Shown: positions 47,325 through 57,544, counted from the stretch's first letter. The stretch is 64,000 nt of DNA from Rhodoluna limnophila (GCF_005845365.1 NZ_CP040509.1:1240001-1304000); one strand, 5' to 3'. The notes: a model not told the origin generated them from the sequence alone. Translations and numbers: made by a program.

Positions 47325-48250
47325 TGGCGGCCGAGCAGGGCGGCACCGCCGACAACACCGGTGCCCAGCAGATTGCCGGCTGGACCCACGTTTACAGCGG
47401 CAAGGTTCGCGACCTTTACGAATCAGAAGACCCAGCACTGCAGCACGTAATTTTGGTGGTGGCATCAGACCGCGTCAGCGCCTTTGACCACGTGCTCGAG
47501 CCTGCAATCACCGGCAAGGGCAAGCACCTCACCGCACTCACCAACTGGTGGTTCGACCGCATCGATGTGCCAAACCACTTGAGCCAAGATGTACCGGTGC
47601 CGGCCGAAGTTGCCGGTCGTGCAACCGTGGCAAAAAAACTCGAGATGTTCCCTATAGAGTGCGTAGTTCGCGGATACATCAGCGGCTCAGGCTGGAAGGA
47701 CTATCAGGCCAACGGCAGCATCTGTGGCGTTCAGCTACCTGAAGGTCTAACCTTTGGCGGCCGCCTGCCAGAGCCAATCTTTACCCCGGCATACAAAGCA
47801 CCGATGGGCGAGCACGACGAGAACATCACCTTTGAACGCGTGGTCGAGTTGATCGGCCAGAAGAACGCCGACGCCCTGCGCACGCTAAGCCTCGAAGTCT
47901 TCAAAAAAGCCAGCGATCTTGCCGAGCACGCCGGCCTAATTTTGGCCGACACCAAGTTTGAATTTGGCATCGACCCAGCCGGCGAACCTACCGCAACCTT
48001 CAACGGCGTAACCGGAACCATCACCCTGGGTGATGAAGTTTTGACCCCAGATTCAAGCCGATTCTGGAGCAAAGCAGCCTGGGATCGCGGCGAGCGCAAA
48101 GACAGCTTTGACAAGCAGATTGTGCGCAACTGGTTGGCCGAAAACTGGAACCAGCACGGTGAACCACCGGCACTGCCAGCCGAAATCGTGGCTCAAACTG
48201 CCGACAAGTATGCCGAGCTAGTTGAGCGCCTAACGACAGAAGTTGCCTAA
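47324..48250 (+). CDS. purC: SAICAR synthase
   Basis: PurC joins aspartate to CAIR. The 308-residue protein has the ATP-binding hairpin VYSGKVRDLYE, then PIECVVRGYISGSGWKDY and DTKFEFG near the C-terminus, typical of the longer eukaryote/actinobacterial form. The N-terminus has a 17-residue Gly/Thr-rich extension. It is coupled to purD. A toxin gene on the other strand ends immediately after its stop, so purC and purS, often neighbours, are split here by a toxin-antitoxin pair. Confidence 0.95.
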   Translation: MAAEQGGTADNTGAQQIAGWTHVYSGKVRDLYESEDPALQHVILVVASDRVSAFDHVLEPAITGKGKHLTALTNWWFDRIDVPNHLSQDVPVPAEVAGRATVAKKLEMFPIECVVRGYISGSGWKDYQANGSICGVQLPEGLTFGGRLPEPIFTPAYKAPMGEHDENITFERVVELIGQKNADALRTLSLEVFKKASDLAEHAGLILADTKFEFGIDPAGEPTATFNGVTGTITLGDEVLTPDSSRFWSKAAWDRGERKDSFDKQIVRNWLAENWNQHGEPPALPAEIVAQTADKYAELVERLTTEVA

Positions 48251-48535
48251 CTAACCTCTTATGCGGCGAGCCGCATAAACGTGGGCGCGGTGCCTCACAT
48301 CGACCACGACAATCACTATTTGCTCTTCTCGAATCTCGTAAATGATGCGATAAGTTGCAAGCCGCGCTGACCAAAGCCCACTGAACTCTTTGCCCAGTCT
48401 CTTGCCAACCCTCTGTGGGTTTTCTCTCAGCGGTCCATCAATAAACGCCTCTGCTGCTAGGGCTATCTTCAGAGGCAATTCGGTCAGCAAGGCTCGCTGA
48501 GCGCGAGCACGATATTCAACCGTGTATTGAGGCAC
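48251..48535 (-). CDS. RelE/ParE-family toxin
   Basis: The 94-residue protein opens MPQYTVEYRARAQRALLTELPLK and has ENPQRVGKRLGKEFSGLWSARL and YRIIYEI, the core of the RelE/ParE fold, with basic residues (R, K) expected for ribosome-bound mRNA cleavage. The GTG start shares one base with the antitoxin stop, so it is translationally coupled. Whether it acts as a RelE-type ribonuclease or ParE-type gyrase poison cannot be told. It ends right at the purC stop. Confidence 0.88.
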   Translation of the reverse strand: MPQYTVEYRARAQRALLTELPLKIALAAEAFIDGPLRENPQRVGKRLGKEFSGLWSARLATYRIIYEIREEQIVIVVVDVRHRAHVYAARRIRG

Positions 48536-48888
48536 TACTTTTCTTGACCTTCTATTTCTGCCAACAAAGCAGCCCTGCGTTCTTCGCGTCTAATCGCAGC
48601 AGCCGCATCCTCGCGCGCCACGCGCTCAGCCAACTGTGCCTTAATTTCATCGGCCGTAAAGAACGGCGTGCCATCTGGATCATCGAGGTACTGCATGATT
48701 TCCGCGTAGGTCTCTTTGTCGCTCATTATTTCTAGGGTTTCGATCATCGATTCATACTCATCGATGCTCAATAGAACTGCTGACGGATCACCGTTTCTGG
48801 TGATAACTACCGGCTCTTCAGAACCTGTTAGCGAATCCAAAATCTGAGCAAATTTAGCCCGGGCCTCGGCCATCGAAAAAAACTTCAT
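48535..48888 (-). CDS. Phd/YefM-family antitoxin
   Basis: From the ATG at 48888 the 117-residue protein opens MKFFSMAEARAKFAQILDSL, continues EPVVITRNGDPSAVLLSIDEYESM, and so has the full Phd/YefM DNA-binding dimer fold. The C-terminal 40 residues are a charged helix rich in Ala, Arg and Glu that would neutralise the toxin. It is longer than most antitoxins of the family. The start codon overlaps a 20-base palindrome that is very likely its own operator. Confidence 0.9.
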   Translation of the reverse strand: MKFFSMAEARAKFAQILDSLTGSEEPVVITRNGDPSAVLLSIDEYESMIETLEIMSDKETYAEIMQYLDDPDGTPFFTADEIKAQLAERVAREDAAAAIRREERRAALLAEIEGQEK

Positions 48889-48906
48889 GTACATAAGTAT
48901 GTACAT
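48887..48906 (-). promoter_or_regulatory. Palindromic operator over the antitoxin start codon
   Basis: ATGTACATA and TATGTACAT form a perfect palindrome with a 2-base centre, and the antitoxin ATG lies in its edge. Phd/YefM proteins bind such palindromes to repress their own operon; no ribosome site is seen before the ATG, so transcription may also start inside the palindrome. Confidence 0.75.
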
Positions 48907-49016
48907 CGGCAAGGGCTCTGTCCACAGGTACCCCAGACCCGCTAAAATAGAGAAGTTCGCCCAGCCAAAGACGGCCGTTCGTGCGCCCACCTGCCGCCTA
49001 AAAATCAGGAGTTCCT

Positions 49017-49265
49017 GTGCCAAAAATCATCGTTGAAGTTATGCCAAAAGAGGTTCTTCTTGACCCAGCTGGTAAGTCTGTGAACAACGCTCTTCACCGC
49101 AAGGGCCACAAAGACATCACCGCAGTTCGCATCGGCAAGCGCATCGAGCTTCACTTTGACCGCCCAGTGACCGACGCAGACATTGCTGACGCACAAAAGA
49201 TCGGCGAATCATTCTTGTCTAACGCTGTTATCGAAGACGTTGTCTCGGTAACCGTTCAGAACTAA
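49017..49265 (+). CDS. purS: FGAM synthase subunit PurS
   Basis: PurS is the small bridging subunit of the three-part phosphoribosylformylglycinamidine synthase. The 82-residue protein has MPKIIVEVMPKEVLLDPAGKSV and the later GKRIELHFD, as in the family. The GTG start follows AGGAG. It leads purQ by 12 bases, and purQ leads purL by 19 bases, a clear operon. Confidence 0.95.
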   Translation: MPKIIVEVMPKEVLLDPAGKSVNNALHRKGHKDITAVRIGKRIELHFDRPVTDADIADAQKIGESFLSNAVIEDVVSVTVQN

Positions 49266-49277
49266 GGCGGGCCCCAC

Positions 49278-49979
49278 ATGACCATCAAGATTGGTGTTGT
49301 CACTTTTCCGGGCACCCTGGATGACCGCGATGCTCAGCGCGCAGTTCGTCTAGCCGGCGCCGAGGCCGTGCCCCTATGGCACGCAGACGCAAACCTGCAC
49401 AAGGTTGACGCAGTTGTTCTACCTGGCGGTTTTTCATACGGCGACTACCTTCGCTGCGGCGCTATCGCAGCCCAGGCCCCGGTAACCGCTGAGATCATCA
49501 AGGCTGCCAACGGCGGCCTGCCAGTACTTGGCATTTGCAACGGTTTTCAGGTTCTAGTTGAGGCTCACCTGCTACCTGGTGGCCTAATCCGCAACGAGAA
49601 CCAGCACTTTATTTGCCGTGACCAGCGCCTACGCGTTGAGAACGTCAACACCCCGTGGACCAACGAGTTTGCTCTAAACGAAGAAATCACCATTCCGCTA
49701 AAGAACGGTGAGGGCGGTTACATCGCCGACGAAGAAACCCTAAAGCGCCTCGAGGGCGAGGGCTTGGTTGCGTTCCGCTACCTTGACTCAAACCCAAACG
49801 GCTCGATGAACGACATCGCGGGTCTACGCAACGAGCGCGGCAACGTGGTGGGCCTAATGCCTCACCCAGAGCACGCGGTTGAGCCAGGCTTTGGCCCAGA
49901 CACCAACATCGCAATGAAGTCTGGCGTCGACGGCCTCAAGTTCTTCACCTCAGTCATCCACTCGCTCGTAAACGCTTAA
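49278..49979 (+). CDS. purQ: FGAM synthase subunit PurQ (glutaminase)
   Basis: PurQ splits glutamine and hands ammonia to PurL. The 233-residue class I glutamine amidotransferase has the nucleophile C87 in VLGICNGFQ and the partners H196 and E198 in [19 protein letters not shown] and [10 protein letters not shown] are typical of PurQ. It is the middle gene of purSQL. Confidence 0.96.
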   Translation: MTIKIGVVTFPGTLDDRDAQRAVRLAGAEAVPLWHADANLHKVDAVVLPGGFSYGDYLRCGAIAAQAPVTAEIIKAANGGLPVLGICNGFQVLVEAHLLPGGLIRNENQHFICRDQRLRVENVNTPWTNEFALNEEITIPLKNGEGGYIADEETLKRLEGEGLVAFRYLDSNPNGSMNDIAGLRNERGNVVGLMPHPEHAVEPGFGPDTNIAMKSGVDGLKFFTSVIHSLVNA

Positions 49980-49998
49980 GCGCAAAGGCTCAGACACC

Positions 49999-52332
49999 AT
50001 GGCACTTTTCAAAAAGAAAAAGACTTTCGTTCCTTCAGGCGTTGACACCACCGCCGAGGCAGCAATCACCCCAGACAAGCACCAGCCTTGGCTAGAACTT
50101 GGTCTAAAGGCCGATGAGTATGCGCGCATCCGTGAAATTTTGGGCCGCCGCCCATCATCATCAGAGCTTGCTATGTATTCAGTTATGTGGTCAGAGCACT
50201 GCTCATACAAGTCATCAAAGATTTACCTTCGTCAGTTTGGCGAGAAGGTCACCGATGAAATGAAGAAAGACCTGATGGTCGGCATGGGTGAGAACGCCGG
50301 TGTGGTTGACGTCGGCGAGGGTTGGGCTGTGACCTTCAAGGTTGAGTCACACAACCACCCTTCATACATTGAGCCTTTCCAGGGTGCAGCAACCGGTGTC
50401 GGCGGTATCGTCCGTGACATCTTGACCATGGGTGCACGCCCTATCGCGGTTATGGACCAACTACGATTTGGTGCACCTACCGACCCAGACACCGCTCGTG
50501 TGGTTCACGGTGTGGTTGACGGCATCAGCTTCTATGGCAACTGCCTGGGCCTACCAAACATCGGTGGCGAGACCTACTTTGACAAGGTTTACCAAGGCAA
50601 CCCGCTAGTTAACGCACTGAGCGTTGGTGCCCTGCGCCACGAAGACCTAAAGCTGGCCAAGGCTTCAAACCCTGGCGACCTAGTGATTTTGTTCGGTGCT
50701 CGTACCGGTGCCGACGGCATCGGTGGTGTATCGGTGCTGGCATCTGAGACCTTTGACTCAACCGGCCCAACCAAGCGCCCAGCGGTGCAGGTTGGCGACC
50801 CATTTGCCGAGAAGGTACTGATTGAGTGCTGCCTTGAGCTTTACCACGCACAGGTGGTTGCCGGTATTCAAGACCTAGGTGGTGCCGGTATTAGCTGTGC
50901 AACATCAGAGCTTGCATCAAACGGTGGTGCCGGTATGCGCGTGCAGCTGCAGCATGTTTTGAAGCGCGATGAATCTCTAACCCCAGAAGAAATTCTGATG
51001 TCAGAGTCTCAGGAGCGCATGATGGGCATCGTGCCAAAGAAGCACCTAAAGGCTTTTGAGGCAATTGTGAACAAGTGGGAGGTTGAGTACTCGGTAATCG
51101 GTGAGGTTATCAATGAGGACCGCCTTTACATCAACTGGGGTGAAGAAGAGATCGTCAACGTGCCACCGCGCACCGTGGCTCACGACGGCCCAGTTTATGA
51201 GCGCCCAGTTGCCTACCCTGCTTACCAGGATGCCCTGAACGCCAACACCGTTCACGTTGCAGCTGGCAATGGCCACGGCCTGCACCGCCACAACGACAAC
51301 TCATACGAGCTGGCAACCCAGTTGGTTCAGGTAATCACCAGCCCTAACCAGGCTGACAAGAGCTGGATCACCAACCAGTACGACCGCTATGTTGGCGGTA
51401 ACACTGCGTTGGCTCAGCCAGATGACTCGGGCATGGTTCGTGTTTCTGAAGACTCAGGTTTGGGCATCTCAATTGCCACCGATGCCAACGGCCGCTACTG
51501 CTACCTTGACCCATACCAGGGTGCCAAGTTGGCTTTGGCTGAGGCCTACCGCAACGTTGCAGTTGGTGGCGCCACCCCTAAGGCGGTTACTAACTGTTTG
51601 AACTTTGGTTCACCAGAAAACCCAGAGGTTATGTGGCAGTTCAAGCAGGCAACTGCTGGCTTGGCAGACGGCTGTCTAGAGCTGGGTATTCCGGTTACCG
51701 GCGGCAACGTCTCGTTCTACAATCAGACCGGTGATGTTGCTATTCACCCAACCCCAGTGGTTGGTGTGCTTGGTGTCATTGATGATGTTGCGCGCCGTAT
51801 TCCTAGCGGATGGCAAGACGAGGGCAACAACATCTACCTACTTGGTGTTACCAAAGATGAGCTTGATGGCTCAGTTTGGTCTGAGGTTATTCACGGTCAC
51901 CTAGGTGGCCGCCCACCGATGGTTGACCTTGCTGTTGAAAAGCAGTTGGCCGAGGCCATTGCTGCTGCTAGCGAGCAGGGTTTGATTGCCTCAGCTCACG
52001 ACCTATCTGAGGGTGGTTTGGCTCAGGCTTTGGTTGAGAGCGTGCTGCGATTCAACATGGGTGCCCGTGTTTGGCTCGGAGAGATCATGGAGCGTGACGG
52101 CGTTGACCGCACCGCGGCCCTGTTCTCAGAGTCAACCGGCCGTGTGATTGTTTCGGTTGGTCGCGAAGATGACGTCAAGTTTGTTGGCCTGTGTGAGGCA
52201 CGCGGTATTCCGGTACTGCGCATTGGTGTTACCGACAACAGCGGCAAGTTTGAGGTTCAGGACCTTGCCACCTGGCAGCTAAGCGACCTGCGCGGTGCGC
52301 ACGAGGCTACTCTGCCTGAGTTGTTTGGCTAA
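49999..52332 (+). CDS. purL: FGAM synthase subunit PurL
   Basis: PurL makes FGAM with ammonia from PurQ. The 777-residue protein has [26 protein letters not shown]-type [28 protein letters not shown], and the second AIR-synthase half with [14 protein letters not shown]. The first 30 residues ([14 protein letters not shown]) form a basic extension not seen in most small-type PurL proteins. It ends the operon at a strong terminator. Confidence 0.96.
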   Translation: MALFKKKKTFVPSGVDTTAEAAITPDKHQPWLELGLKADEYARIREILGRRPSSSELAMYSVMWSEHCSYKSSKIYLRQFGEKVTDEMKKDLMVGMGENAGVVDVGEGWAVTFKVESHNHPSYIEPFQGAATGVGGIVRDILTMGARPIAVMDQLRFGAPTDPDTARVVHGVVDGISFYGNCLGLPNIGGETYFDKVYQGNPLVNALSVGALRHEDLKLAKASNPGDLVILFGARTGADGIGGVSVLASETFDSTGPTKRPAVQVGDPFAEKVLIECCLELYHAQVVAGIQDLGGAGISCATSELASNGGAGMRVQLQHVLKRDESLTPEEILMSESQERMMGIVPKKHLKAFEAIVNKWEVEYSVIGEVINEDRLYINWGEEEIVNVPPRTVAHDGPVYERPVAYPAYQDALNANTVHVAAGNGHGLHRHNDNSYELATQLVQVITSPNQADKSWITNQYDRYVGGNTALAQPDDSGMVRVSEDSGLGISIATDANGRYCYLDPYQGAKLALAEAYRNVAVGGATPKAVTNCLNFGSPENPEVMWQFKQATAGLADGCLELGIPVTGGNVSFYNQTGDVAIHPTPVVGVLGVIDDVARRIPSGWQDEGNNIYLLGVTKDELDGSVWSEVIHGHLGGRPPMVDLAVEKQLAEAIAAASEQGLIASAHDLSEGGLAQALVESVLRFNMGARVWLGEIMERDGVDRTAALFSESTGRVIVSVGREDDVKFVGLCEARGIPVLRIGVTDNSGKFEVQDLATWQLSDLRGAHEATLPELFG

Positions 52333-52348
52333 TTTGTTTTAGAAGTTG

Positions 52349-52384
52349 AAGGGGCCCCGGCGGATTTGCTGGGGCCCCTTTTTT
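52349..52384 (+). terminator. Strong intrinsic terminator after purL
   Basis: AAGGGGCCCC pairs with GGGGCCCCTT around a short loop, followed by TTTT. The 10-base GC stem is one of the strongest in the window. It marks the end of the purine block and the edge of the accessory region. Confidence 0.93.
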
Positions 52385-52479
52385 CAAACCAATTGACTCT
52401 TGACGCAAGATCGCATTTTGCAAAGGTAGCTTATGCAACCTTCGGCATGATATTCATTCGGTTAGTCAGCTTAAGCCGG

Positions 52480-53898
52480 TTATCTCTCGCTGTTGGAAAC
52501 GAATGCAAAGGCGAGTGCGACCGAGCTTGAAGAACTTGTGCTGCCGCTTGAGTTAGCGGCCGTAGCAACGCAATGCAGATAATTTTCACCAGATGTCGCC
52601 CTGACCCTAATGTCCTCAGTTATTGTCAAACTGGCCCCACTGCCAACGCTCTGCGCAGTAGCTGCGACATAGTTTGCCGTTGAACTTAAGAACCATTCAT
52701 ACGTTGTTGACGTGATTGTGCCGTAGAAATAGGAAGAACACCGACCTTGGGTTCCGATCGCAGTTTGAACGCCGTTATAAAGTCCCAAAATTAGGGGAGC
52801 ACTGGAAACCACAGGTGGGGCATAAAAAGTAGAAGCTGCTGTAACTGAAACAGATGAATAAGCGCTTTTTGCAGTGACTACGCATGTATAGGTCGTACCG
52901 TAAAGACTTGGATTTCGAACAGCGATGGTTTTATTGGTTGAACCGTAGACCTCGTAAGGGGAGGTCCAACGAACCGTTACACTCGTTACGTTCGAGGACC
53001 AAGTGCCGGTGTCGCACGTAACGACCCCTCCCGCAAGATATGATCCACTAACCCTAGGCGGCGAAATGTTTTCAATTGGGATTCTGTTACTACTAACTGC
53101 TGACTTCCTGACCGTCGCTAATCCCAGTTCGACGTCCTTCGAATAATACGAAAGTTTTGTGAACACTGTTGGCCTGCTTAGGTTACAGTTTCGGGAGCCC
53201 CAGCTGGTTACACCGACGATGGTTTCAATTCCATTTATCTTTGCGACAAGAGGTCCTCCTGAATCACCACGGCAGCCCCCAGAGTAAATCCTTTCGTTTT
53301 TTATGTAAGTCCCAGCAGCAATCATGGTTGTTGCGTTGAAGTATTTACTTCCGTAAATTTTTTTAGCCGCAGTCGTCTGGAGCGATAATTTGGCTTTTCT
53401 CAGATAGGTTGCCAACTGCTCATCTTGGTTGCTACCCCAACCATAAATTTCAAAGTTTTTTACCTTGGACAAAGCCGCCGATTGGGTTGCCTTTACGTAA
53501 GGCATAGTCGGCACTAAAACTGGTTTGGCCAACATCAATAAACCGATGTCATTTACGAATTTAGTAGATGTATAACGGGGATTTTTCCATGTGGAAGAGA
53601 CCTGAATCATTGGGGAGCTCGACGATAAAGTGTCAGATTGGAGTCGCACAAAATAGAATCCAGTGTCTAAGATGCAGTGTGCTGCGGTGAGCACAATGTC
53701 CTGTTGAATGAGCGATCCAGTGCATAAATATTGAGGATCCGTCAACGAGTCTTCGTTTTCTGCAAACCAAATTGACGCGACCCACGGCTTTGACGTGGCC
53801 GCATCAATTACCTCGCTGCCTGACACGACCGCGAGAGTCGGCGTCGCAATTACTGCACTCAGAATCACAGCCAACGCACCTGCGAAAATTCGTCTCAT
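52480..53898 (-). CDS. Secreted S1 (chymotrypsin-fold) serine protease with C-terminal Ig-like domains
   Basis: The 472-residue protein has a signal peptide (cut near TLA, 23) and an S1 protease domain (about 25-270) with the full triad H74 (LTAAHC), D117 (VNDIGLL) and S213 (GDSGGP). The residue at the trypsin Asp189 position is Gly (GGCRGDSG), so Lys/Arg cutting is not expected; chymotrypsin- or elastase-like choice is more likely. Residues about 285-470 form two diverged Ig-like repeats, each rich in Ser and Thr with a conserved Trp/Cys pattern (CDTGTW; GRCSSY). No anchor is seen. The codons are more A/T-rich than those of the purine genes next door. Confidence 0.9.
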   Translation of the reverse strand: MRRIFAGALAVILSAVIATPTLAVVSGSEVIDAATSKPWVASIWFAENEDSLTDPQYLCTGSLIQQDIVLTAAHCILDTGFYFVRLQSDTLSSSSPMIQVSSTWKNPRYTSTKFVNDIGLLMLAKPVLVPTMPYVKATQSAALSKVKNFEIYGWGSNQDEQLATYLRKAKLSLQTTAAKKIYGSKYFNATTMIAAGTYIKNERIYSGGCRGDSGGPLVAKINGIETIVGVTSWGSRNCNLSRPTVFTKLSYYSKDVELGLATVRKSAVSSNRIPIENISPPRVSGSYLAGGVVTCDTGTWSSNVTSVTVRWTSPYEVYGSTNKTIAVRNPSLYGTTYTCVVTAKSAYSSVSVTAASTFYAPPVVSSAPLILGLYNGVQTAIGTQGRCSSYFYGTITSTTYEWFLSSTANYVAATAQSVGSGASLTITEDIRVRATSGENYLHCVATAANSSGSTSSSSSVALAFAFVSNSER

Positions 53899-53997
53899 AA
53901 CACCCCCATGTTCTCTCTAATTCTAAAGTAAGCTCAAAGCCTTACTTAGAGCGCCAGAGGCGTAAACGCGTTCAGTCTAACCACGAGGAAAATCTCT

Positions 53998-54302
53998 ATG
54001 GGGTTGCCATTCGAGTACTTTGCCTCACAATTGCCTGCTATGGACAGGCTTCGAGGCTTGAAAAAAATATTTGGCTTCTTCTTGGCGGTTCTTGTTGTGA
54101 TGGTGCCAATTCAAGTAGCGGAAGGGGCCAGCTTCAAGAATTGCACAGAAGCACGAAGGTGTACCCGGGTGGAGTCGCGAAAGCCGCAGGCATAAAGAAC
54201 AAAGGTGGTAAAGCTTCACGCACTCCTAAAGTGAGCGCCAGTATCTACAAATCCATCAGCAAAATGGACCGAGACAAAGATGGTATTGCTTGCGAGAACT
54301 AA
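53998..54302 (+). pseudogene. Secreted excalibur calcium-binding protein, interrupted by a -1 frameshift
   Basis: An ATG with GAGGAAA upstream opens a signal peptide (GLKKIFGFFLAVLVVMVPIQ) and the start of an excalibur domain, FKNCTEAR. In this frame it stops at 54195. The rest of the domain is in the next frame: KVYPGGVAKAAGIKN, a linker, and the calcium-loop end DRDKDGIACEN before a stop at 54302. Rereading one A at 54156 (CGA then AAG GTG TAC) joins both parts exactly, so either one base is missing in the genome or sequence, or a -1 slip occurs. A later ATG at 54040 could be the true start. It is divergent from the protease gene. Confidence 0.8.
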
Positions 54303-54362
54303 GCTCGGGCGCTTTCCCAGCTCTACCATGGGCCGGAACGAAAAGGGTTCTCGCTACCTTCC

Positions 54363-57300
54363 TTAACTGACCTTCGCGGCAGCGGCCATTTCGAAGGAAT
54401 CCGGATCCATAGGAAAACGTAATTCCCACCAAATGGATATGGGTTTCGACCCTTGATGCCTTAGGTAATCAACGGGGCCGATTAGCTTGAAATTTATCGT
54501 TCCGTTTGGACCCGTTGCCTTTTCCCTCATAGCAAGAAGCACATCACGCCCTGAGTTTCTCTGGGAAATGTATCGTTGCCCAACCGTTGATTCGACGCTG
54601 GTCTTGTTCTGTGAATCCCAGTGGAATAACTCAGGAGAAATCGCATAGTCGTGATATCGGATCGAGTCTGAGATCGAACTGTCTTTCTGAAGATTCACAA
54701 ACAACACATCGACCTTGGCCTCAGGTATGTAATAAACACCTGCAACAGATCCAGACAGAACCCGTCGGGTCCCATTCTCATAAATGGAGCTCCCTGGCAA
54801 GTGCGCGTAGCCGAGACCAGCCAACAGCTCCGCTCGTGAATAGGTGGCATGAACTAAGAACGGATGCTGACCACTGGCGAGTTTGAAAGCGCCACCAACG
54901 TGTTTAATTCTGTGCCTAAGCACTGCAAATAGGTTTGCCGCCTCAAATTTGAACACCTCCGAACCTCGAAGAACATCTAGGGCTTCGTCAATGGACTGCC
55001 ATTCGGATTTATCCCAGGGCCTTCTGCCATCGTCGAAGAGGTTCCAGAACAACATGCTCGCCAATCGACGGTCTGAGCCAGAGAGTTCCGCCCAAGTGGG
55101 GCCATTTGAGGCTAACAATCTCGAAAACCCATCCAAACGGTTGGTGTCATCGATGTGCAGCAACTTGGGAATCCTCCTAAGGAGCGATTCATCTATGGAG
55201 GATATTTCAAAATCAACAAGTTTGGCTTCCGACAATGCGTTTACCCAACTTCTTCCGCTTCCTCTGTAAATTTCAAAGCTTTCGCGGCCACTGGCCTCGA
55301 GATAACTGTGAAAGTCAGTTGTGCCAGCGCTTTTTATTTCCTGCACAAGCCTCTGCCAACTCGGTGATATTTGACGCTTGAGTAGATCGAGTATGTATTC
55401 CTGGCTGAGACCGTCTAGCTGAATTGCGCTTCCCGAAGGAAGGTAGGGGAATCCCTCTTGAAGATTTTGAATAACTTCGGAACGAGTTCTTCCGGTGAGA
55501 GCAGCGAACTTGGTATCCATTCTGTATTCGGCCCGATGTGCACCGATAAAGTCCAAAATTAGGACATGATCTTTGCCAGGTGAACACCTGAGGCCACGGC
55601 CAATCTGCTGCAAAAAGACCACCGGACTCTCTGTGGGCCGCAACAGGATAACGGTGTCTACTTCTGGAATGTCCACGCCCTCATTGAAAACATCAACTGT
55701 GGATATTGCCTGGATGAACCCCGACCTAAGCTCTTGAATAATTAGGTTCCGATTCGATGTGACCCCAGTGACAGCTTTAGTCCTGACCCCCATTTGCGTG
55801 AACTCTTGGGCTACCTGATTTGCGTGTTCAACTGATACGCAAAATATCAACGCCTTAATCTTGGAGATGTCCGGCACCTTGTTGTTTATTTCTCTCAGTA
55901 CCCTTTTGTTCCTGAAAGTATTGGAAGTAACCAAATTATTTAGAGTTTTTGATTCATACCGACCAGAAACCCAAGGAAGCTGACGGTAATCTAGCTCCTC
56001 TCCCAAGCCAAAATAATGGAATGGGGCTAGCAGGTCTTGGCCCAATGCATCCCATAACCTCAATTCCGTAGCAATTCGACCACCAAAAACCTCCTGCCAA
56101 ATTTGATCAACGCCGTCTGCTCGCTCCGGAGTAGCGGTTAATCCAACTACCTGCGAGGCGTCCAAACTATCGAAGAGGGCTCGATAGGAAGCTGCCTCTG
56201 CATGGTGGAATTCATCGATAATTATGTGTTCGAAGTGATCCGCAGCGAGCTCTTGAATTTTGCCTCGCCCAAGTGACTGAATTGAGCCGAAGACGTGGCG
56301 CCATTCCTTAGGTCGTTGGCCGTCCACAAGTAGCTCACCAAAGTGGGAGTCACCAAGAACCTGCCTGAACGTTACAAGAGCCTGCTGCAAAATTTCTTGG
56401 CGGTGGGCGACAAACAACAGAGTGGGTCTCGGTCGGCCGGCACGAATAAGACGCTTGTAATCAAGCGCAGCCAATACAGTTTTCCCAGTGCCAGTGGCTG
56501 CAACGACTAGGTTACGAGTATGCCCGAAGACTTCCCGCGCAACAGCAAGCTCTTCAAGCATCCGCAACTGGTGAGGTCTGGCTGTTACTTCAAGGCTCGG
56601 CAAGAGAAATTGGTCGGTCGGGGCGCTCTTTGACTGTCTAGCAAGCGCCTCTTCGAGAGCGTCGCCATATTTGGCAGTCGAATAGTGGCGATAATCACCA
56701 GACTCCCAATAAGTATCGAATGCTGCCTGAAACTTTGCAAAAAGTTCCGGTGCCTTCGCCTCCGAAAGTCGAACATTCCACTCTGATCCAGTGGTGAGTG
56801 CTGAATAGCTCATATTTGAGCTTCCGATGTAAGCAGTTGAAAAACCAGAATTCCGATGAAACAGCCAGGCTTTGGCGTGAAGGCGATTGGACACCGGCAG
56901 CAAGTCGATGCGCACCTCAACACCCAAATCATTAACTAGGCGATCGATTGCTTTCTTATCCGTTGCACCCATGTAGGTTGTTGTGATCAATCGAACAGGA
57001 ACGTTTCGATCCCTGAGCTTTTTTAGCTGACCATCTAGTAGCCGCAATCCCGACATCTTTATGAAAGAAACAAGAATCTCAACTCGATCAGCGGTTGCAA
57101 GCTCTCTCTCGAGTTCTAGATCGATCCGGGGCTCACCTTTAGTGTTCGTGAATAGGGCAAGCTCACTAAGCGGGGTTAGAGGTCGAAGGCTCCTGAGCCT
57201 CTCCGCATTGAATAGGGGAGCTCCAGTGAACCAACGAAGTTCCTTGAAGGCTCCTTCTTGAGCCTCTGCTAATTCAAAATCAAGTGCCTCGGAAAGGGAT

Positions 57301-57509
57301 GCGACAAGCAAATTGAACTCGCCAAGATTTTCCGCCTGTCCGAGTCTTCCCCTGACTAATTTGTCTACATACTGCGCAAAGAGACGCTTTTTTGCCTCAA
57401 GATCGGCAACTTCGATGACTCCAGCCTGATCTGACCCTAGGAGCTCGGCCTCATTAGCACTGAGAAGCTGCTCGTATAACCCGTCGCTGAAATGCTGTGA
57501 ATTCCCCAT
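54363..57509 (-). CDS. PLD-nuclease / superfamily 2 helicase / DUF3427 protein
   Basis: The 1048-residue protein has three parts. Residues about 90-290 form a phospholipase D-like domain with RLHAKAWLFHRNSGFSTAYIG and SSN (H211, K213; the usual HKD aspartate is His218). Residues about 300-650 are a DEAD/DEAH-type helicase with RPHQLRMLEELA, AATGTGKT (337-344), DEFHH (432-436), GLTATPERADG and QQIGRGLRCSPG (motif VI). The C-terminal part (about 800-1040) is DUF3427, with TVGQRYISQRNSGRD. This order is known from phage-defence-type helicases but the target is not known. TAGTCT lies 6 bases before the ATG, so it has its own leaderless promoter, though the Nudix gene ends only 35 bases upstream on the same strand. 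Confidence 0.9.
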   Translation of the reverse strand: MGNSQHFSDGLYEQLLSANEAELLGSDQAGVIEVADLEAKKRLFAQYVDKLVRGRLGQAENLGEFNLLVASLSEALDFELAEAQEGAFKELRWFTGAPLFNAERLRSLRPLTPLSELALFTNTKGEPRIDLELERELATADRVEILVSFIKMSGLRLLDGQLKKLRDRNVPVRLITTTYMGATDKKAIDRLVNDLGVEVRIDLLPVSNRLHAKAWLFHRNSGFSTAYIGSSNMSYSALTTGSEWNVRLSEAKAPELFAKFQAAFDTYWESGDYRHYSTAKYGDALEEALARQSKSAPTDQFLLPSLEVTARPHQLRMLEELAVAREVFGHTRNLVVAATGTGKTVLAALDYKRLIRAGRPRPTLLFVAHRQEILQQALVTFRQVLGDSHFGELLVDGQRPKEWRHVFGSIQSLGRGKIQELAADHFEHIIIDEFHHAEAASYRALFDSLDASQVVGLTATPERADGVDQIWQEVFGGRIATELRLWDALGQDLLAPFHYFGLGEELDYRQLPWVSGRYESKTLNNLVTSNTFRNKRVLREINNKVPDISKIKALIFCVSVEHANQVAQEFTQMGVRTKAVTGVTSNRNLIIQELRSGFIQAISTVDVFNEGVDIPEVDTVILLRPTESPVVFLQQIGRGLRCSPGKDHVLILDFIGAHRAEYRMDTKFAALTGRTRSEVIQNLQEGFPYLPSGSAIQLDGLSQEYILDLLKRQISPSWQRLVQEIKSAGTTDFHSYLEASGRESFEIYRGSGRSWVNALSEAKLVDFEISSIDESLLRRIPKLLHIDDTNRLDGFSRLLASNGPTWAELSGSDRRLASMLFWNLFDDGRRPWDKSEWQSIDEALDVLRGSEVFKFEAANLFAVLRHRIKHVGGAFKLASGQHPFLVHATYSRAELLAGLGYAHLPGSSIYENGTRRVLSGSVAGVYYIPEAKVDVLFVNLQKDSSISDSIRYHDYAISPELFHWDSQNKTSVESTVGQRYISQRNSGRDVLLAMREKATGPNGTINFKLIGPVDYLRHQGSKPISIWWELRFPMDPDSFEMAAAAKVS

Positions 57510-57544
57510 CGATTTAGACTATCGAGACCCCAGGACACTCCAGC

